Shown here in pieces: positions 17,780 to 28,013 of a stretch of 64,000 nt of DNA (the first letter of the stretch is position 1; the number at the start of each line of letters is the position of its first letter). Below the pieces are notes generated by a model, which worked only from the letters and a program-made list of their open reading frames with translations, was not told the DNA's origin and did not search any database. The position numbers and the translations under genes are program-made. The stretch is from Myxococcota bacterium (GTDB lineage: Bacteria > Myxococcota_A > UBA9160 > SMWR01). The stretch covers positions 43,149-107,148 of the forward strand of contig JAKVBI010000024.1 of NCBI GenBank assembly GCA_022447545.1, given 5' to 3'.

Positions 17780-18913
17780 TCACCAGGGAGGCATCCAATC
17801 GGGCATGACCCCTTCGGTTTCGAGGAGTTTCTCTCCAGTGCGGCGGTCGAAAACCGCGATGTGTGTGTAGCCTTTCGCGAGGTTGGGCCTCTCGGGGTTT
17901 CTCTCTCGGGTGCTCACGGCGATCTTTTTCCCATCGGGTGACCAGCGGGGGGCCGCCTCGTCTCGATCTGGGGTCTGGCTCAGGTTCCTCGTGGGTCCTC
18001 CGTCCATTGGCACGATGAACAGGTCCCAACTGCCGTCGCGATCGGAAATGAATGCAAGTTCCCGTTGAGTGGGAGATTCCCGACTGGAATGCTCGTCGAA
18101 CTCGGGATCGCCGGCCAGCACTCGGCGTTGGTTGCGGTTCAGGTCGATCAGTTCGATATCTCGTTTGCGATCATTTCCAACCTGGCTCGAAAAATGGATG
18201 GCCTGGCCATCGTGGGTGAAGCGTGCTTTGCCGACGAGCGTACCCGGGGCCTGGAACAACTGCCGCGGCGGTTCGTCCACTTCGAAGAGCCACAGAGCGC
18301 TGGTCCGCTTGTTGACGTGCTGTTGAGCCAGGATGCTCCCGTTGCTGGGATGGTATTCGGGCCTCAATAGCCTCGTGTGCCACTTGGCCGGGGACACGTT
18401 TCGGCGCCTGGACGTTCCGACGAGTACTTCCGCGATGCCCTGCGGGCCGTTCGGGTGGAGACGATCTGCGAACGCGTAGGCGACCCGAGTTCCGTCGGAT
18501 GACCAGACCGCCCAGTGCTCGCGGTCGTTCTTCTCCTGACTGAGGGCGGTGGCCTGCCGGAGGCGGGGGTCGATGAGGAAGAGTCTGGGACGCGTCGCGC
18601 CCTGGGGGCGAGCCTCGAACAAGACTTTGCGGGCACCGGACGACCAGAAGGGCCAGCGTTCGTCGGTGCCTTCGGATCTCAGCAGGACGCGCTCGGCCCC
18701 ATCGGAGAGCCGAACCCGCCAGAGGTCTCCATATCCTTGATCATCGCGTACAAAGACGAGTCCGTCCGAAGTCGTTGCCTTCGGGTCGATCACATGGTTT
18801 GGCTCACACGCGAGCATCCAAGCCAGGCTGATCAGAAGGCCCGCAATTTTGCGGCCCCTGGGTTGGGGGCGTGATTCGGCGCACGGCATCCGTCGCCTCA
18901 TGGGAGACTCCAT
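17780..18913 (-). CDS. TolB-like beta-propeller (PD40 repeat) lipoprotein
   Basis: The 377-residue protein begins with a signal peptide and lipobox (ISLAWMLAC), so it should be a periplasmic lipoprotein. It then carries repeated PD40 blades: WSSDGTRVAYAFAD, FTHDGQAIHFSS, LAFISDRDGSWDLFIV and WSPDGKKIAVSTRE, as in TolB and related WD40-like propellers. Such domains mediate protein contacts; the partner is unknown and no Tol-Pal genes are nearby. ATG 18913 is chosen because AGGA stands six bases before it; the open frame continues 123 codons upstream but in sequence without conserved character. Confidence 0.75.
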   Translation of the reverse strand: MESPMRRRMPCAESRPQPRGRKIAGLLISLAWMLACEPNHVIDPKATTSDGLVFVRDDQGYGDLWRVRLSDGAERVLLRSEGTDERWPFWSSGARKVLFEARPQGATRPRLFLIDPRLRQATALSQEKNDREHWAVWSSDGTRVAYAFADRLHPNGPQGIAEVLVGTSRRRNVSPAKWHTRLLRPEYHPSNGSILAQQHVNKRTSALWLFEVDEPPRQLFQAPGTLVGKARFTHDGQAIHFSSQVGNDRKRDIELIDLNRNQRRVLAGDPEFDEHSSRESPTQRELAFISDRDGSWDLFIVPMDGGPTRNLSQTPDRDEAAPRWSPDGKKIAVSTRERNPERPNLAKGYTHIAVFDRRTGEKLLETEGVMPDWMPPW

Positions 18914-19302
18914 CGATCGTCCTGTAAATCCGAATTCCGACTTCGTGGGCTCTGGGGGTCTCACATGAGAAGGGGAGGGGCGGGCGTGATCCTTCCACCC
19001 GACCGTGGGGGGCCCCGGTGGTGAGTGTCGCGTGGCACTGAACCGATGGGCGCGAGCGTGGAACAAAGCGGGCTCTAGCATCGCCCCCCGAGCGCCGCTG
19101 TGCCACAGGTACGGCATTTCAGGCAGCCGACAACAACGATGTTTGAATTCGGAGCTGGGGCTCGGTCCCTCTACCTTGTTGTTGACACCACCGGACGTGG
19201 TTACAATCGCGCCGCGCCGCGCGCCGGATCGGCATGAGCGCCGTTTGTCAACGCCGCCGCGCGCCCGTCCAATGCTTGGCACCAGGATCTGAGGTCTCCC
19301 CT
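18914..19302. other. Divergent intergenic region (TolB-like gene / purQ)
   Basis: No gene is supported here. The long upstream extension of the minus-strand frame is Arg/Pro-rich and lacks conservation-like features. The right side must hold the promoter of purQ-purL-purF; a TTGACA (19182-19187) and a TACAAT (19202-19207) are present. I see no riboswitch or repeat. Confidence 0.4.
19182..19207 (+). promoter_or_regulatory. Candidate promoter of purQLF
   Basis: A perfect -35 hexamer TTGACA at 19182-19187 is followed by TACAAT (5/6 match to -10) at 19202-19207. The 14-base spacer is shorter than the usual 16-18; using TTGTTG at 19179-19184 as -35 gives 17. It lies about 100 bases upstream of the purQ start. 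Confidence 0.35.
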
Positions 19303-20004
19303 TTGCTCGCTGTCGTGCAGTTTCCCGGTTCCAACGACGATCGCGACCTGCAGTTCGCCATGAAGACCGCGTTGCGCGTCGAGGCCCAACTCGTCTGGCA
19401 CAAGCAACCGCGATTGCCTGCAGGCACCACTGGCGTGGCTTTGCCTGGGGGGTTCTCGTACGGAGACTATCTGCGCTGCGGCGCCATGGCGCAGTACTCG
19501 CCCATCATGTCCGACGTCAAGCGCTTCGCCGAGGCGGGTGGGCCGGTGCTGGGCATCTGCAACGGGTTCCAGGTGCTGTGTGAGACCGGTCTGTTGCCGG
19601 GGGCGCTGGTTCGCAACCACCACCTGCATTTCGTGTGTGAGTTCGTCCACGTTCGCGTCGAGCACCAGGTCTCTCCCTTCACCTCCAGAGCCGAGGAGGG
19701 GCAGGTTCTGCGTCTACCCATCAAGCACGGCGAAGGAGCCTATGCGGCGGAGGCCGATCAACTGAAGAGCCTGGAGGAGAACGATCAGATCCTTCTCCGT
19801 TATTGTGAACCGGGGGGGCGCCCGACGCAGGCAGCCAATCCCAATGGATCTCTGCAGGGGATCGCGGGAATCCGCAACCGCCGGGGAAATGTCTTCGGCA
19901 TGATGCCCCATCCTGAGCACTCCGTAGAACAGGGGATTGGAGGGCTGGACGGCACCGTGCTGCTGGGATCGTTGGGCGACGCTTTGGCCGGGGGGCGATC
20001 TTGA
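19303..20004 (+). CDS. purQ: Phosphoribosylformylglycinamidine synthase subunit PurQ (glutaminase)
   Basis: PurQ hydrolyses glutamine to supply ammonia to PurL in the fourth step of purine synthesis. The 233-residue class I glutamine amidotransferase begins with [14 protein letters not shown] and has its nucleophile Cys86 in GICNGFQVL and the His203/Glu205 dyad in [11 protein letters not shown]. The start is taken as TTG 19303, with GAGG at 19291-19294. An upstream ATG at 19234 would add 23 residues with no match to the family. It overlaps purL by four bases and probably begins a purQ-purL-purF operon. Confidence 0.93.
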   Translation: MLAVVQFPGSNDDRDLQFAMKTALRVEAQLVWHKQPRLPAGTTGVALPGGFSYGDYLRCGAMAQYSPIMSDVKRFAEAGGPVLGICNGFQVLCETGLLPGALVRNHHLHFVCEFVHVRVEHQVSPFTSRAEEGQVLRLPIKHGEGAYAAEADQLKSLEENDQILLRYCEPGGRPTQAANPNGSLQGIAGIRNRRGNVFGMMPHPEHSVEQGIGGLDGTVLLGSLGDALAGGRS

Positions 20005-22259
20005 GTTCCGCTACCGCTCTCGATGAGCCCGCCGTCGATCTCGAACTTGCCCGTCAGCACGGTCTGACCGATGAGGAATACTCAGATATCCTCACGATCC
20101 TGGGCCGGACTCCCACTTTTTCGGAGTTGGGAATCTTCTCCGTGATGTGGGCCGAGCACTGCTCCTACAAGTCCAGCAAGGTCCATCTCGAAAGGCTTCC
20201 GAGCGACGGGGAGCATGTGCTCCACGGGCCTGGCGAGAACGCCGGGGTGGTTTCCATCGGAGACGGACTCGCCGTCGTATTCAAGATCGAGAGCCACAAT
20301 CACCCTTCATTCATCGAGCCCCGGCAGGGAGCCGCCACGGGCGTGGGTGGGATCCTTCGCGATGTGTTCACCATGGGTGCACGCCCCATCGCTTCCATGG
20401 ACTCACTCCGCTTCGGCCCGCTGGAGGATCCCCGTCATCAATACCTGCTGCGAGGAGTGGTGGAGGGGGTGGGCGGGTACGGGAACTCGGTGGGGGTGGC
20501 AACCGTTGGTGGTGAGACCAGTTTTCACGAGTGCTACCGCGGCAACATTCTGGTCAATGCCTTCAACCTGGGGCTCGTCGAAGAGGACAAGATCTTCCTC
20601 GCCAAAGCCGCTGGGGTGGGCAACCCGGTGATCTACGCCGGGAGCAAGACCGGCCGCGACGGCATCCACGGCGCCAGCTTGCTGGCGTCGTCCGAGTTCG
20701 ACGAGGAAAGTGAGTCCAAGCGCCCCACCGTGCAGGTGGGAGATCCTTTCACCGAGAAATGTCTGATCGAGGCCTGTCTGGAACTCATGTCCACGGATTG
20801 CGTGGTGGGGATCCAGGATATGGGCGCTGCGGGGCTCACTTGTTCCTCTTTTGAAATGGCGAGTAACGCCGGCACTGGAATCGACCTCGATCTCGACCGC
20901 GTCCCACAGCGCGAGGTGGGGATGACCCCCTACGAGTTGTTGTTGTCCGAGAGCCAGGAGCGGATGCTGATGGTCGCTCGCACCGGGCGTGAGGATCAGG
21001 TGCGGGAGATCTTCGAGCGCTGGGATCTCGACGTCCAGGTGGTGGGTACCGTGACCGACACGGGACGAATGCGGGTGTCCTTCGGCGGGCAGACCGTGGT
21101 GGACATTCCCGTCGATCCGGTGGCGAGGAGTTCTCCTCGGCTCGAGCGCCCCGCGGCTCCCGCGGCAGACCTCGGCGAGCGTCAGAAACTCGACCTTGCA
21201 TCGGTCTCCCCGGAAGAGGACCCCCAGGCCGCTCTTTTCGCGCTACTCGACACGCCGGGGCTGGGCTCCAAGGAATGGGTCTATCGGCAATATGATCAAC
21301 TCGTGCAGGGGGGGACGGTGATCGCACCCGGTGGGGATGCCGCTCTGGTGCGGGTGAAGACCGAAGACTGGGCTCCCACTTCCAAGGGGATCGCTCTGGC
21401 GGTGGACTGCAACCCGCGTTGGTGCTGGCTCGATCCCTATCTTGGAGCCGTGGCCGCCGTCGCTGAGGCGGCGCGGAACGTGGCTTGCACCGGGGCGCGG
21501 CCGCTGGCACTCACGAATTGCCTGAATTTCGGAAATCCCGAAAAACCGGAGATCATGTGGGAATTCGCGGAAGCCACGCGTGGGATCCGGGAAGCTGCCA
21601 TGAAATTGGGGACGCCAGTCGTCTCTGGCAATGTGTCCTTCTACAACGAGACCTCGGGGCGATCCATCTATCCCACGCCGACCATCGGGATGGTGGGGCT
21701 GCTCGATCCGTGGGATCGACACGCGGTGTCCCACTTCTCTGCGGCCGGCCTGGACATCGTGTTGCTCGGTGAGACACGTGAGGAACTCGGTGGAAGCGAA
21801 TGGCTGGCGCTGAGGCGCGGGTTGGAGGTTGGCAACCCACCCCAGGTCGACCTCGCCGCGGAACTGCGACTCCACGCACTGCTGGAAGAAGGGGTGCGTT
21901 CTGGCTTGATTGCGAGTGCCCACGACATCTCGGATGGTGGAATCGCGGTAGCTGCCGCCGAATGCTGCATGAGCGGGCCACGAGTGATGGGTGCGGTTCT
22001 GGAACTGTCTGAAACTTCGAGGCCCGACGCGTTGCTTTTCTCGGAGTCGACGGGTCGGGTGATCACCACGTCGTCGCGAGCGGCGGAACTGTGCGCTCGA
22101 GCCCAGGCACACGGAGTACCGGCCAAGCGGGTCGGTCGGACGGGCGGGTCGCGCCTGCGCCTGGGGCCGGGAGGTTCCGAGCCTTGGATCGACGTGGAGG
22201 TCGAGGAGCTTTACGCAGTCTGGTCACGGGCCATTCCGCGCCGTCTGGAGGATTTGTGA
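20001..22259 (+). CDS. purL: Phosphoribosylformylglycinamidine synthase subunit PurL (small type)
   Basis: PurL is the ATP-dependent synthetase subunit that converts FGAR to FGAM with ammonia from PurQ. The 752-residue protein is of the short (Gram-positive/archaeal-like) type that requires PurS and PurQ. Motifs include [53 protein letters not shown] and [11 protein letters not shown]. The start TTG 20001 overlaps the purQ stop (TTGA). The next gene, purF, overlaps in the same way, so purQ-purL-purF are tightly coupled. Confidence 0.96.
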   Translation: MSSATALDEPAVDLELARQHGLTDEEYSDILTILGRTPTFSELGIFSVMWAEHCSYKSSKVHLERLPSDGEHVLHGPGENAGVVSIGDGLAVVFKIESHNHPSFIEPRQGAATGVGGILRDVFTMGARPIASMDSLRFGPLEDPRHQYLLRGVVEGVGGYGNSVGVATVGGETSFHECYRGNILVNAFNLGLVEEDKIFLAKAAGVGNPVIYAGSKTGRDGIHGASLLASSEFDEESESKRPTVQVGDPFTEKCLIEACLELMSTDCVVGIQDMGAAGLTCSSFEMASNAGTGIDLDLDRVPQREVGMTPYELLLSESQERMLMVARTGREDQVREIFERWDLDVQVVGTVTDTGRMRVSFGGQTVVDIPVDPVARSSPRLERPAAPAADLGERQKLDLASVSPEEDPQAALFALLDTPGLGSKEWVYRQYDQLVQGGTVIAPGGDAALVRVKTEDWAPTSKGIALAVDCNPRWCWLDPYLGAVAAVAEAARNVACTGARPLALTNCLNFGNPEKPEIMWEFAEATRGIREAAMKLGTPVVSGNVSFYNETSGRSIYPTPTIGMVGLLDPWDRHAVSHFSAAGLDIVLLGETREELGGSEWLALRRGLEVGNPPQVDLAAELRLHALLEEGVRSGLIASAHDISDGGIAVAAAECCMSGPRVMGAVLELSETSRPDALLFSESTGRVITTSSRAAELCARAQAHGVPAKRVGRTGGSRLRLGPGGSEPWIDVEVEELYAVWSRAIPRRLEDL

Positions 22260-23764
22260 GGGAGGACCGCGATTCGAGATGTTCCGACGGACCGAACGCG
22301 GGGGAGGTCGGCCTGGATCCCCAATCGTTGTTCCAGGAGCATCTGGACGATCACTTTCACGACCAGTGTGGCGTGTTCGGGATCCACGGTCATTCCGAGG
22401 CCGCGAACATCACCTATCTGGGACTCTATGCCCTCCAGCACCGGGGACAGGAGAGTGCCGGAATCGTGGCTGCGGACGGAGGTATACATCGTACTCACCG
22501 CGCCATGGGGCTCGTGGCCGACCATTTCGGCGAGGCGACCCTCAGCCGCTTGTCGGGACGTCACGCCATCGGCCACGTGCGCTACTCGACTGCGGGAGAG
22601 AGCTTGATCCAGAATGCTCAACCCTTCTGTGCCACCACCGACGCTGGGCCAGTCGCAATTGCTCACAACGGCAATCTGATCAACGCGAAGGCCGTCCGAG
22701 GGGAGCTGGAGGGACGGGGGTCGATCTTCAGCACGACGGCTGACAGCGAAGTCATTGTTCAGCTGCTTGCGCGCTCTCGAGAAAAGAGCATCGAGGAGCG
22801 TCTGATCGACGCGCTTTCGCGCGTGAAGGGTGCTTTCAGTTTGCTCGTGCTGACCTCGGACACTCTGATCGCGGCTCGCGACCCTCATGGTTTTCGACCT
22901 CTATCGCTGGGGCGCCTCGACGGTGCCTGGGTGGCTGCCAGTGAAACCTGCGCCCTTGATCTGATCGGTGCGACCCATGAGCGAGATCTGGAGCCCGGAG
23001 AACTGGTCGTGATCCGACGCGGTAGAATTCGCTCTCTGCGGCCCTTTCAGCGCGATCCCGCCGAGCGATTCTGCATTTTCGAGCACATCTATTTCGCACG
23101 GCCTGATTCGGTCCTGAACGGCCACAGCGTCTACGCATTCCGGAAGGAACTGGGACGAGCCCTCGCTCGGGAGCACCCGGTGACCGCCGATCTGGTCGTT
23201 CCGGTGCTCGATTCTGGAAACACAGCTGCCATGGGGTACGCCGAAGCGGCGTCCATCCCCTATGAACAGGCCATGATCCGGAACCACTACGTGAAGCGGA
23301 CCTTCATCGAACCCGCTCAGTCGATTCGCCACTTTGGGGTCAAGGTCAAACACAATGCGGTGCGTGACATCCTCAAGGGCAAGCGAGTTGTATTGGTGGA
23401 TGACTCGATCGTTCGCGGTACGACCCTGATCAAGTTGGTCACCATGCTGCGGAGCGCGGGGGCGAAAGAGGTTCATCTCCGGATCTCTTCACCACCTACC
23501 ATCGCGCCCTGCCACTACGGGATCGATACGCCCACGCGCGAAGAGCTCATCGCCAGCCAACACACGACAGAGGAGATCTGCGATATCACGGGTGCCGATT
23601 CACTGGGATATCTGTCGTTGGAGCAGCTCAGGGAAGCGGCCAGGGGCATGCGGCGTGGTTTCTGTGATGCCTGCTTCTCGGACCAATACCCAGTGGCAGT
23701 CGACGCGGGCGAGTTGGCTCCACAGTTGTCTCTTTTTCGCCCGATCGAGCTGGAGGAGGAGTGA
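22256..23764 (+). CDS. purF: Amidophosphoribosyltransferase (PurF), 4Fe-4S type with propeptide
   Basis: PurF makes phosphoribosylamine from PRPP and glutamine, the first step of purine synthesis. The catalytic Cys is residue 38 (DQCGVFGI), so about 37 residues form a propeptide that must be removed, longer than the 11 of B. subtilis PurF. Cysteines in [29 protein letters not shown] and the CDAC pair fit the ligands of the regulatory [4Fe-4S] cluster. The PRPP loop [12 protein letters not shown] is intact. The start GTG 22256 overlaps the purL stop and follows GGAGG at 22247-22251. Confidence 0.95.
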   Translation: MREDRDSRCSDGPNAGEVGLDPQSLFQEHLDDHFHDQCGVFGIHGHSEAANITYLGLYALQHRGQESAGIVAADGGIHRTHRAMGLVADHFGEATLSRLSGRHAIGHVRYSTAGESLIQNAQPFCATTDAGPVAIAHNGNLINAKAVRGELEGRGSIFSTTADSEVIVQLLARSREKSIEERLIDALSRVKGAFSLLVLTSDTLIAARDPHGFRPLSLGRLDGAWVAASETCALDLIGATHERDLEPGELVVIRRGRIRSLRPFQRDPAERFCIFEHIYFARPDSVLNGHSVYAFRKELGRALAREHPVTADLVVPVLDSGNTAAMGYAEAASIPYEQAMIRNHYVKRTFIEPAQSIRHFGVKVKHNAVRDILKGKRVVLVDDSIVRGTTLIKLVTMLRSAGAKEVHLRISSPPTIAPCHYGIDTPTREELIASQHTTEEICDITGADSLGYLSLEQLREAARGMRRGFCDACFSDQYPVAVDAGELAPQLSLFRPIELEEE

Positions 23765-23765
23765 C

Positions 23766-25166
23766 GTGAGCGCCGTGCGCGGTCGCATCGAACCCGACGA
23801 GCTCGAGCGATTGGTTTCGGGGGGTGAGGTCGAGACCGTTATCACGGCCTTTCCCGATCTCTACGGCCGTTTGGTCGGAAAACGCATCAACGCTCGGTTT
23901 TTTCTGGACGAGATTGCATCTCACGGGATGCACGTCTGCGACTACCTGCTCGCTTGCGACATGGAGATGGATCCAACACCCGGGTACGCGTTCACGAGTT
24001 GGGAAGCCGGATATGGGGATCTTCGTGCGGTGCCCGACTTGTCCTCCCTAAGGTGGGCAGATTGGTTGGATCGCACGGCAATCGTGCTCTGCGATGCCCT
24101 GGAGGAAGAGCAGGATCGGCTGATCGACGTCGCTCCCCGGTCGATCCTTCGCAGGGTTCTCGATCGGGCGGCCGAGCACGGGCTGTATGCCAAGATGGGA
24201 AGCGAACTCGAGTTCTTCTTGTTCGACGACACCTATCGAGAAGCTCGGGCCCAGGGGTATCGAGACCTTCGGACCAGCCAAACCTACGTCGAGGATTATC
24301 ACATCCTTTCCAGTTCCTACTCGGAGCCGATTCTCGGTGAGATCCGTCGGCGCGTTGACGCTTCGGCGATTCCCGTGGAGTTCAGCAAAGGTGAGTGGGG
24401 ACCGGGGCAACACGAGATCAACCTCCGGTACGCTTCTGCCCTGGAGATGGCCGATCGGCACGTGATCTACAAGCTCGCCGCCAAGGAGATCGCCGCAGCC
24501 GCGGGTTCGTCACTGACCTTCATGGCCAAGTGGCACGAGGATCACTCGGGCAACAGTCTCCATGTACATGTGAGCCTCTGGAATGCCGACGACGATTCGT
24601 GTTTTGCGGGCGGAGACGACGAGGCAGAGACCCTCGAGGGCACGTCCATCGAGTCCAGCCCGACGTTCCGACACTTTCTGGGTGGACTCCTCGCCCACGC
24701 GCGCGAACTCGCGCTCTTTTTTGCTCCGACGGTGAATTCCTACAAGCGCTACCGGCCCGGCACCTTTGCGCCGACAGGAATTGCTTGGAGCTACGACAAT
24801 CGAACCGCGGGTTTTCGGGTGGTGGGAAAAGGCCCTTCTCTCCGGGTCGAGTGTCGAATTCCCGGTGCCGATGCCAACCCCTATCTCGTCTACGCCGCGC
24901 TGGTGGCCGCCGGCCTCGACGGGATCGAGAAGGGGCTGGATCCGGGCCCGGCGTTCCAGGGCGATGTCTACGCCGCCGAGGGGCTTCCTCGGGTGCCCGC
25001 TTCCATGACCGAGGCGGTCGGTTTGCTCGATGCCAGCGCCTTCGCGCGCGAAGTCTTTGGGGACTTCGTGGTAGATCATCTTCTTCACTTTGCTCGCAGT
25101 GAGATCGCTGCAGTCGATCGGAAGGTCAGCGACACCGAGCGCGATCGGTACTTCGAGCGGGTCTGA
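23766..25166 (+). CDS. Glutamine synthetase family protein (possible amine/polyamine gamma-glutamylating type)
   Basis: The 466-residue protein has the GS beta-grasp domain and catalytic domain. Conserved segments are GSELEFFLF (metal-binding Glu), WGPGQHEINLRY, HVHVSLW, NSYKRYRPGTFAPTGIAWSYDNR and RVECRIPGADANPY. It lacks the adenylylation-site context of typical GlnA and resembles GlnA-like or PuuA-like ligases that glutamylate amines, so the acceptor may not be ammonia. GTG 23766 follows GGAGGAG at 23752-23758, one base after the purF stop. It is probably co-transcribed with purF and the downstream SDR gene. Confidence 0.85.
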   Translation: MSAVRGRIEPDELERLVSGGEVETVITAFPDLYGRLVGKRINARFFLDEIASHGMHVCDYLLACDMEMDPTPGYAFTSWEAGYGDLRAVPDLSSLRWADWLDRTAIVLCDALEEEQDRLIDVAPRSILRRVLDRAAEHGLYAKMGSELEFFLFDDTYREARAQGYRDLRTSQTYVEDYHILSSSYSEPILGEIRRRVDASAIPVEFSKGEWGPGQHEINLRYASALEMADRHVIYKLAAKEIAAAAGSSLTFMAKWHEDHSGNSLHVHVSLWNADDDSCFAGGDDEAETLEGTSIESSPTFRHFLGGLLAHARELALFFAPTVNSYKRYRPGTFAPTGIAWSYDNRTAGFRVVGKGPSLRVECRIPGADANPYLVYAALVAAGLDGIEKGLDPGPAFQGDVYAAEGLPRVPASMTEAVGLLDASAFAREVFGDFVVDHLLHFARSEIAAVDRKVSDTERDRYFERV

Positions 25167-25248
25167 AACTCCACTTCTTTCTCGCCTGTTCGGCCGGGCA
25201 GGAAAGTCCGAGCAACAGGTTGAATCGCGTGCCCAGAGAGGATCGCTC

Positions 25249-26076
25249 TTGCCGAATGCTTCCGAAGGTCGAAACGGCTTCCCCACGCCCCAGTCACGTG
25301 GAGAGAAGCTCCAGGGTCGTACGGCTCTGATAACCGGCGCGGCCAGTGGGATCGGTCTCGAGGCAGCCATGCTCTTTGCCAGGGAAGGCGCCCGGGTGGT
25401 GGTTGCCGATGTCGACGGGCAGGCCGCAGAATCTTGTGCCGAATCCATTGCCGCCGAGGGGGGCGACGCCCTGGCCGTGGTCGTCGACGTCTCGGTTGCC
25501 GCCGACGTGGAGGCCGCGGTGGAAAAGGCCGAACAGCACTATGGCTCCCTTCATATCCTGTTCAACAACGCAGGCATCTTCCCAGACCGGGATGGATCTC
25601 CTGTGGACACGCCCGAGTCCGTGTGGGATCGGGTGATGGATGTGAACCTCAAGGGCGTGTTTCTCGGGTGCAAGTTTGGGATCCCCGCCCTGTTGCGGGC
25701 TGGGGGTGGATCGATCGTCAACACGGCTTCCTTCGTGGCAGTCATGGGGGCCGCCACGTCCCAGATCGCGTACACGGCCAGCAAAGGCGGGGTTCTGGCC
25801 ATGACCCGGGAGATCGCCGTTGAGTACGCGCGTCAGGGGATCCGTGCCAATGCTCTCTGCCCCGGCCCGGTCAATACGCCACTGCTTCAGGAGTTGCTCG
25901 AAGACCCGGCCGCGCGTGCGAGGCGATGGGTCCACCTTCCCATGGGACGCCTCGCCGAGGCGGACGAGATCGCCCGGGCAGCCCTGTTCCTGGCCTCGGA
26001 GGAATCTTCGTACGTCAATGGAACGACGTTCCTCGTAGACGGAGCCCTCAGCGGCGCCTACGTGACTCCCGAGTAG
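25249..26076 (+). CDS. Short-chain dehydrogenase/reductase
   Basis: The 275-residue protein is a classical SDR: cofactor loop TGAASGIG, NNAG motif (LFNNAGIF), catalytic Ser in VNTASFVA, and Y-x-x-x-K in AYTASKGG. The Asp in VVADVDG after the second strand suggests NAD(H) preference. The C-terminal SYVNGTTFLVDGAL is typical. The likely start is TTG 25249 with AGAGAGGA at 25235-25242. It lies behind the glutamine-synthetase-like gene and could act on its product, but the substrate is unknown. Confidence 0.85.
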   Translation: MPNASEGRNGFPTPQSRGEKLQGRTALITGAASGIGLEAAMLFAREGARVVVADVDGQAAESCAESIAAEGGDALAVVVDVSVAADVEAAVEKAEQHYGSLHILFNNAGIFPDRDGSPVDTPESVWDRVMDVNLKGVFLGCKFGIPALLRAGGGSIVNTASFVAVMGAATSQIAYTASKGGVLAMTREIAVEYARQGIRANALCPGPVNTPLLQELLEDPAARARRWVHLPMGRLAEADEIARAALFLASEESSYVNGTTFLVDGALSGAYVTPE

Positions 26077-26121
26077 TGTCTGGGCCTGGAACTCTCCCGC
26101 ACGGTCGGGTTCCGATTCAGT

Positions 26122-27768
26122 TCAGAAGATCTGGCGGGATCCAGCCGGAGCGCGAATCAACGTGTCGTGGGCGAGGGCAGGGTCCGCATCGCCATAGTCA
26201 ACATTGCAATGAAGTCCACGGCTCTCCTTGCGCTGGTTCGCGCAGTGGATCACCAGGTGCGCCACGGTTGCGAGGTTGCGCAGTTCGATCAGGTCCGGAG
26301 TCAATACGAAGTCCCAGTAGTACTGCCTGATTTCATCGCGCATCAAGTCGATGCGTCGCCGGGCTCTTGCCAACCGACGGTCACTCCGGACGATTCCGAC
26401 GTAATTCCACATGAAACGCCGGATTTCGTCCCAGTTCTGAGTGATGACGACGGCCTCGTCACTTTCCTTGGCGCGGCCCTCGGACCAGGGTGGCGCCGCG
26501 ATGGGCTCCGGGTCGATGTCGTTCAGGCGGTCGGCGGTGGCCGTTGCTGCTGCATCCGCGAAGACGAGGGCCTCAAGCAGGGAATTCGATGCCAGGCGGT
26601 TCGCACCATGAAGTCCGGTGCAGGTGACTTCGCCCGCGGCGAAGAGATTCTCGATGTCGGTCTCACCCGAGAGGTCGGTTCGGACTCCGCCACAATAATA
26701 GTGGGCGGCGGGGACGACAGGAATCGGTTGGCGGGTGATATCGATGCCGAATTCCAAGCAGCGGGCGTCGATGTTGGGGAAGCGATCTCGAACGAAATCG
26801 GGGTCCTTGTGTGTGATGTCGAGATGGACCCACTGGTCTCCACTGCGCTTGAGTTCCGTATCGATGGCCCTTGCAACGATGTCACGCGGCGCGAGGTCCC
26901 CCATGTCGTCGTAGCGTTTCATGAAGGCTTCGCCGGTGGCGGGTGAACGGAGAATCCCGCCTTCGCCGCGCAGGGCTTCGCTGATCAGGAAGGACTTGGC
27001 CTGGGGGTGGTAGAGGCAGGTGGGGTGGAATTGAACGAACTCGAGGTTGGCCAGGGTTGCCCCCGCCCGATAGGCCATGGCCATTCCGTCACCCGAGGCG
27101 ATGTCCGGGTTGCTGGTGTAGCGGTAGATCTTGCCCGCGCCGCCTGTGGCGAGAAGTGTGACCCGCGACAAGAAACGCTGTACCTCGAGAGTTTCGGTGT
27201 CGAGCACGTAGGCGCCCAGGACACGATTGGGCCCCGACCCGCCTGTTTTGCGCGACGTGAGAAGATCGACGCCGCAGTGCCGTTCGAAGACGTTGATGTT
27301 GGGGTTCGCGCGCACGCGCTCGAGGAGCACCCGCTCGATTTCACGCCCTGTGGCGTCTCGGTGGTGGAGGATGCGCCTCGCGCTGTGGCCGCCTTCGCGC
27401 CCCAGGTCGAACTGTTCTTTGGGGGTGCTCGAGTCGTTGCGGGGGCGGTCGAAGTCCGCACCAAGTTTTAGGAGCGCATCGATCATCTTCGGGCCAAGTT
27501 CGACGACACGCTCGACGACCTCGGGTTTGCACAGCCCCGCACCGGTTCTCAGGGTGTCTCGGGCATGAGATTCGACGGAATCCTGCGGCGAGATGGCCGC
27601 TGCGATTCCTCCCTGGGCCCAGTTGGTGGCGGAATCTGCGGCGCGCTTCTTCGTGACCACGGCGACGGTTGCGCTCTCCGCCATCCGCAGCGCGTAGAAG
27701 AGGCCTGCGATACCGCTCCCGAGCACCAGAATGTCGTAACGGAAGCTATCCGACACGGTTTCTCGCAC
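26122..27768 (-). CDS. nadB: L-aspartate oxidase
   Basis: NadB oxidises L-aspartate to iminoaspartate, the first step of bacterial de novo NAD synthesis. The 548-residue flavoprotein has the FAD-binding GSGIAGLFYALRMAE near the N-terminus, ATNWAQGGIAAA, EGGHSARRILHHRDATG, TGGAGKIYRYTSNP, and the C-terminal helical domain with MWNYVGIVRSD. EVTCTGLHGANRLASNSLLE is the typical family block. No nadA or nadC is in the window. It runs convergently to the SDR gene and divergently from the lytic transglycosylase. Confidence 0.95.
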   Translation of the reverse strand: MRETVSDSFRYDILVLGSGIAGLFYALRMAESATVAVVTKKRAADSATNWAQGGIAAAISPQDSVESHARDTLRTGAGLCKPEVVERVVELGPKMIDALLKLGADFDRPRNDSSTPKEQFDLGREGGHSARRILHHRDATGREIERVLLERVRANPNINVFERHCGVDLLTSRKTGGSGPNRVLGAYVLDTETLEVQRFLSRVTLLATGGAGKIYRYTSNPDIASGDGMAMAYRAGATLANLEFVQFHPTCLYHPQAKSFLISEALRGEGGILRSPATGEAFMKRYDDMGDLAPRDIVARAIDTELKRSGDQWVHLDITHKDPDFVRDRFPNIDARCLEFGIDITRQPIPVVPAAHYYCGGVRTDLSGETDIENLFAAGEVTCTGLHGANRLASNSLLEALVFADAAATATADRLNDIDPEPIAAPPWSEGRAKESDEAVVITQNWDEIRRFMWNYVGIVRSDRRLARARRRIDLMRDEIRQYYWDFVLTPDLIELRNLATVAHLVIHCANQRKESRGLHCNVDYGDADPALAHDTLIRAPAGSRQIF

Positions 27769-28013
27769 TCCCTGGCGGTCGCGAAGACTCGGTGGCTCCC
27801 CAGAACGGGGCGACCGGCCTTTGCGACTCGGATGATGCCACGATTCCCTGCCTACCGAAGGAGAGCACTAAGGGCGGGAACGCGAGGCTCCGATAACTGG
27901 ACTGGAACGGCGGGCTTCAGTTTACCGGGGTGGCCGCTTGTCGGGCAATCGTAGTAGGTCGGGGTAATAACCCCACGCTGGGCCCGGGTGGCTCGGCAGG
28001 AGGGTGGTCGGAT

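Noticed and set aside
19234-19302. Upstream ATG-started extension of purQ
   Set aside because: The extra 23 residues do not match PurQ, whose conserved N-terminus begins at TTG 19303 with a ribosome-binding site.
25190-25240. GGAAAGTCCGAGC resembling the conserved P4 region of RNase P RNA, between the GS-like and SDR genes
   Set aside because: The gap is only 82 bases and none of the other conserved RNase P segments are present, so this is a chance match.
27961-27974. GGGGT-AATA-ACCCC hairpin between nadB and the lytic transglycosylase gene
   Set aside because: Only five base pairs; too weak to claim as an operator or terminator.
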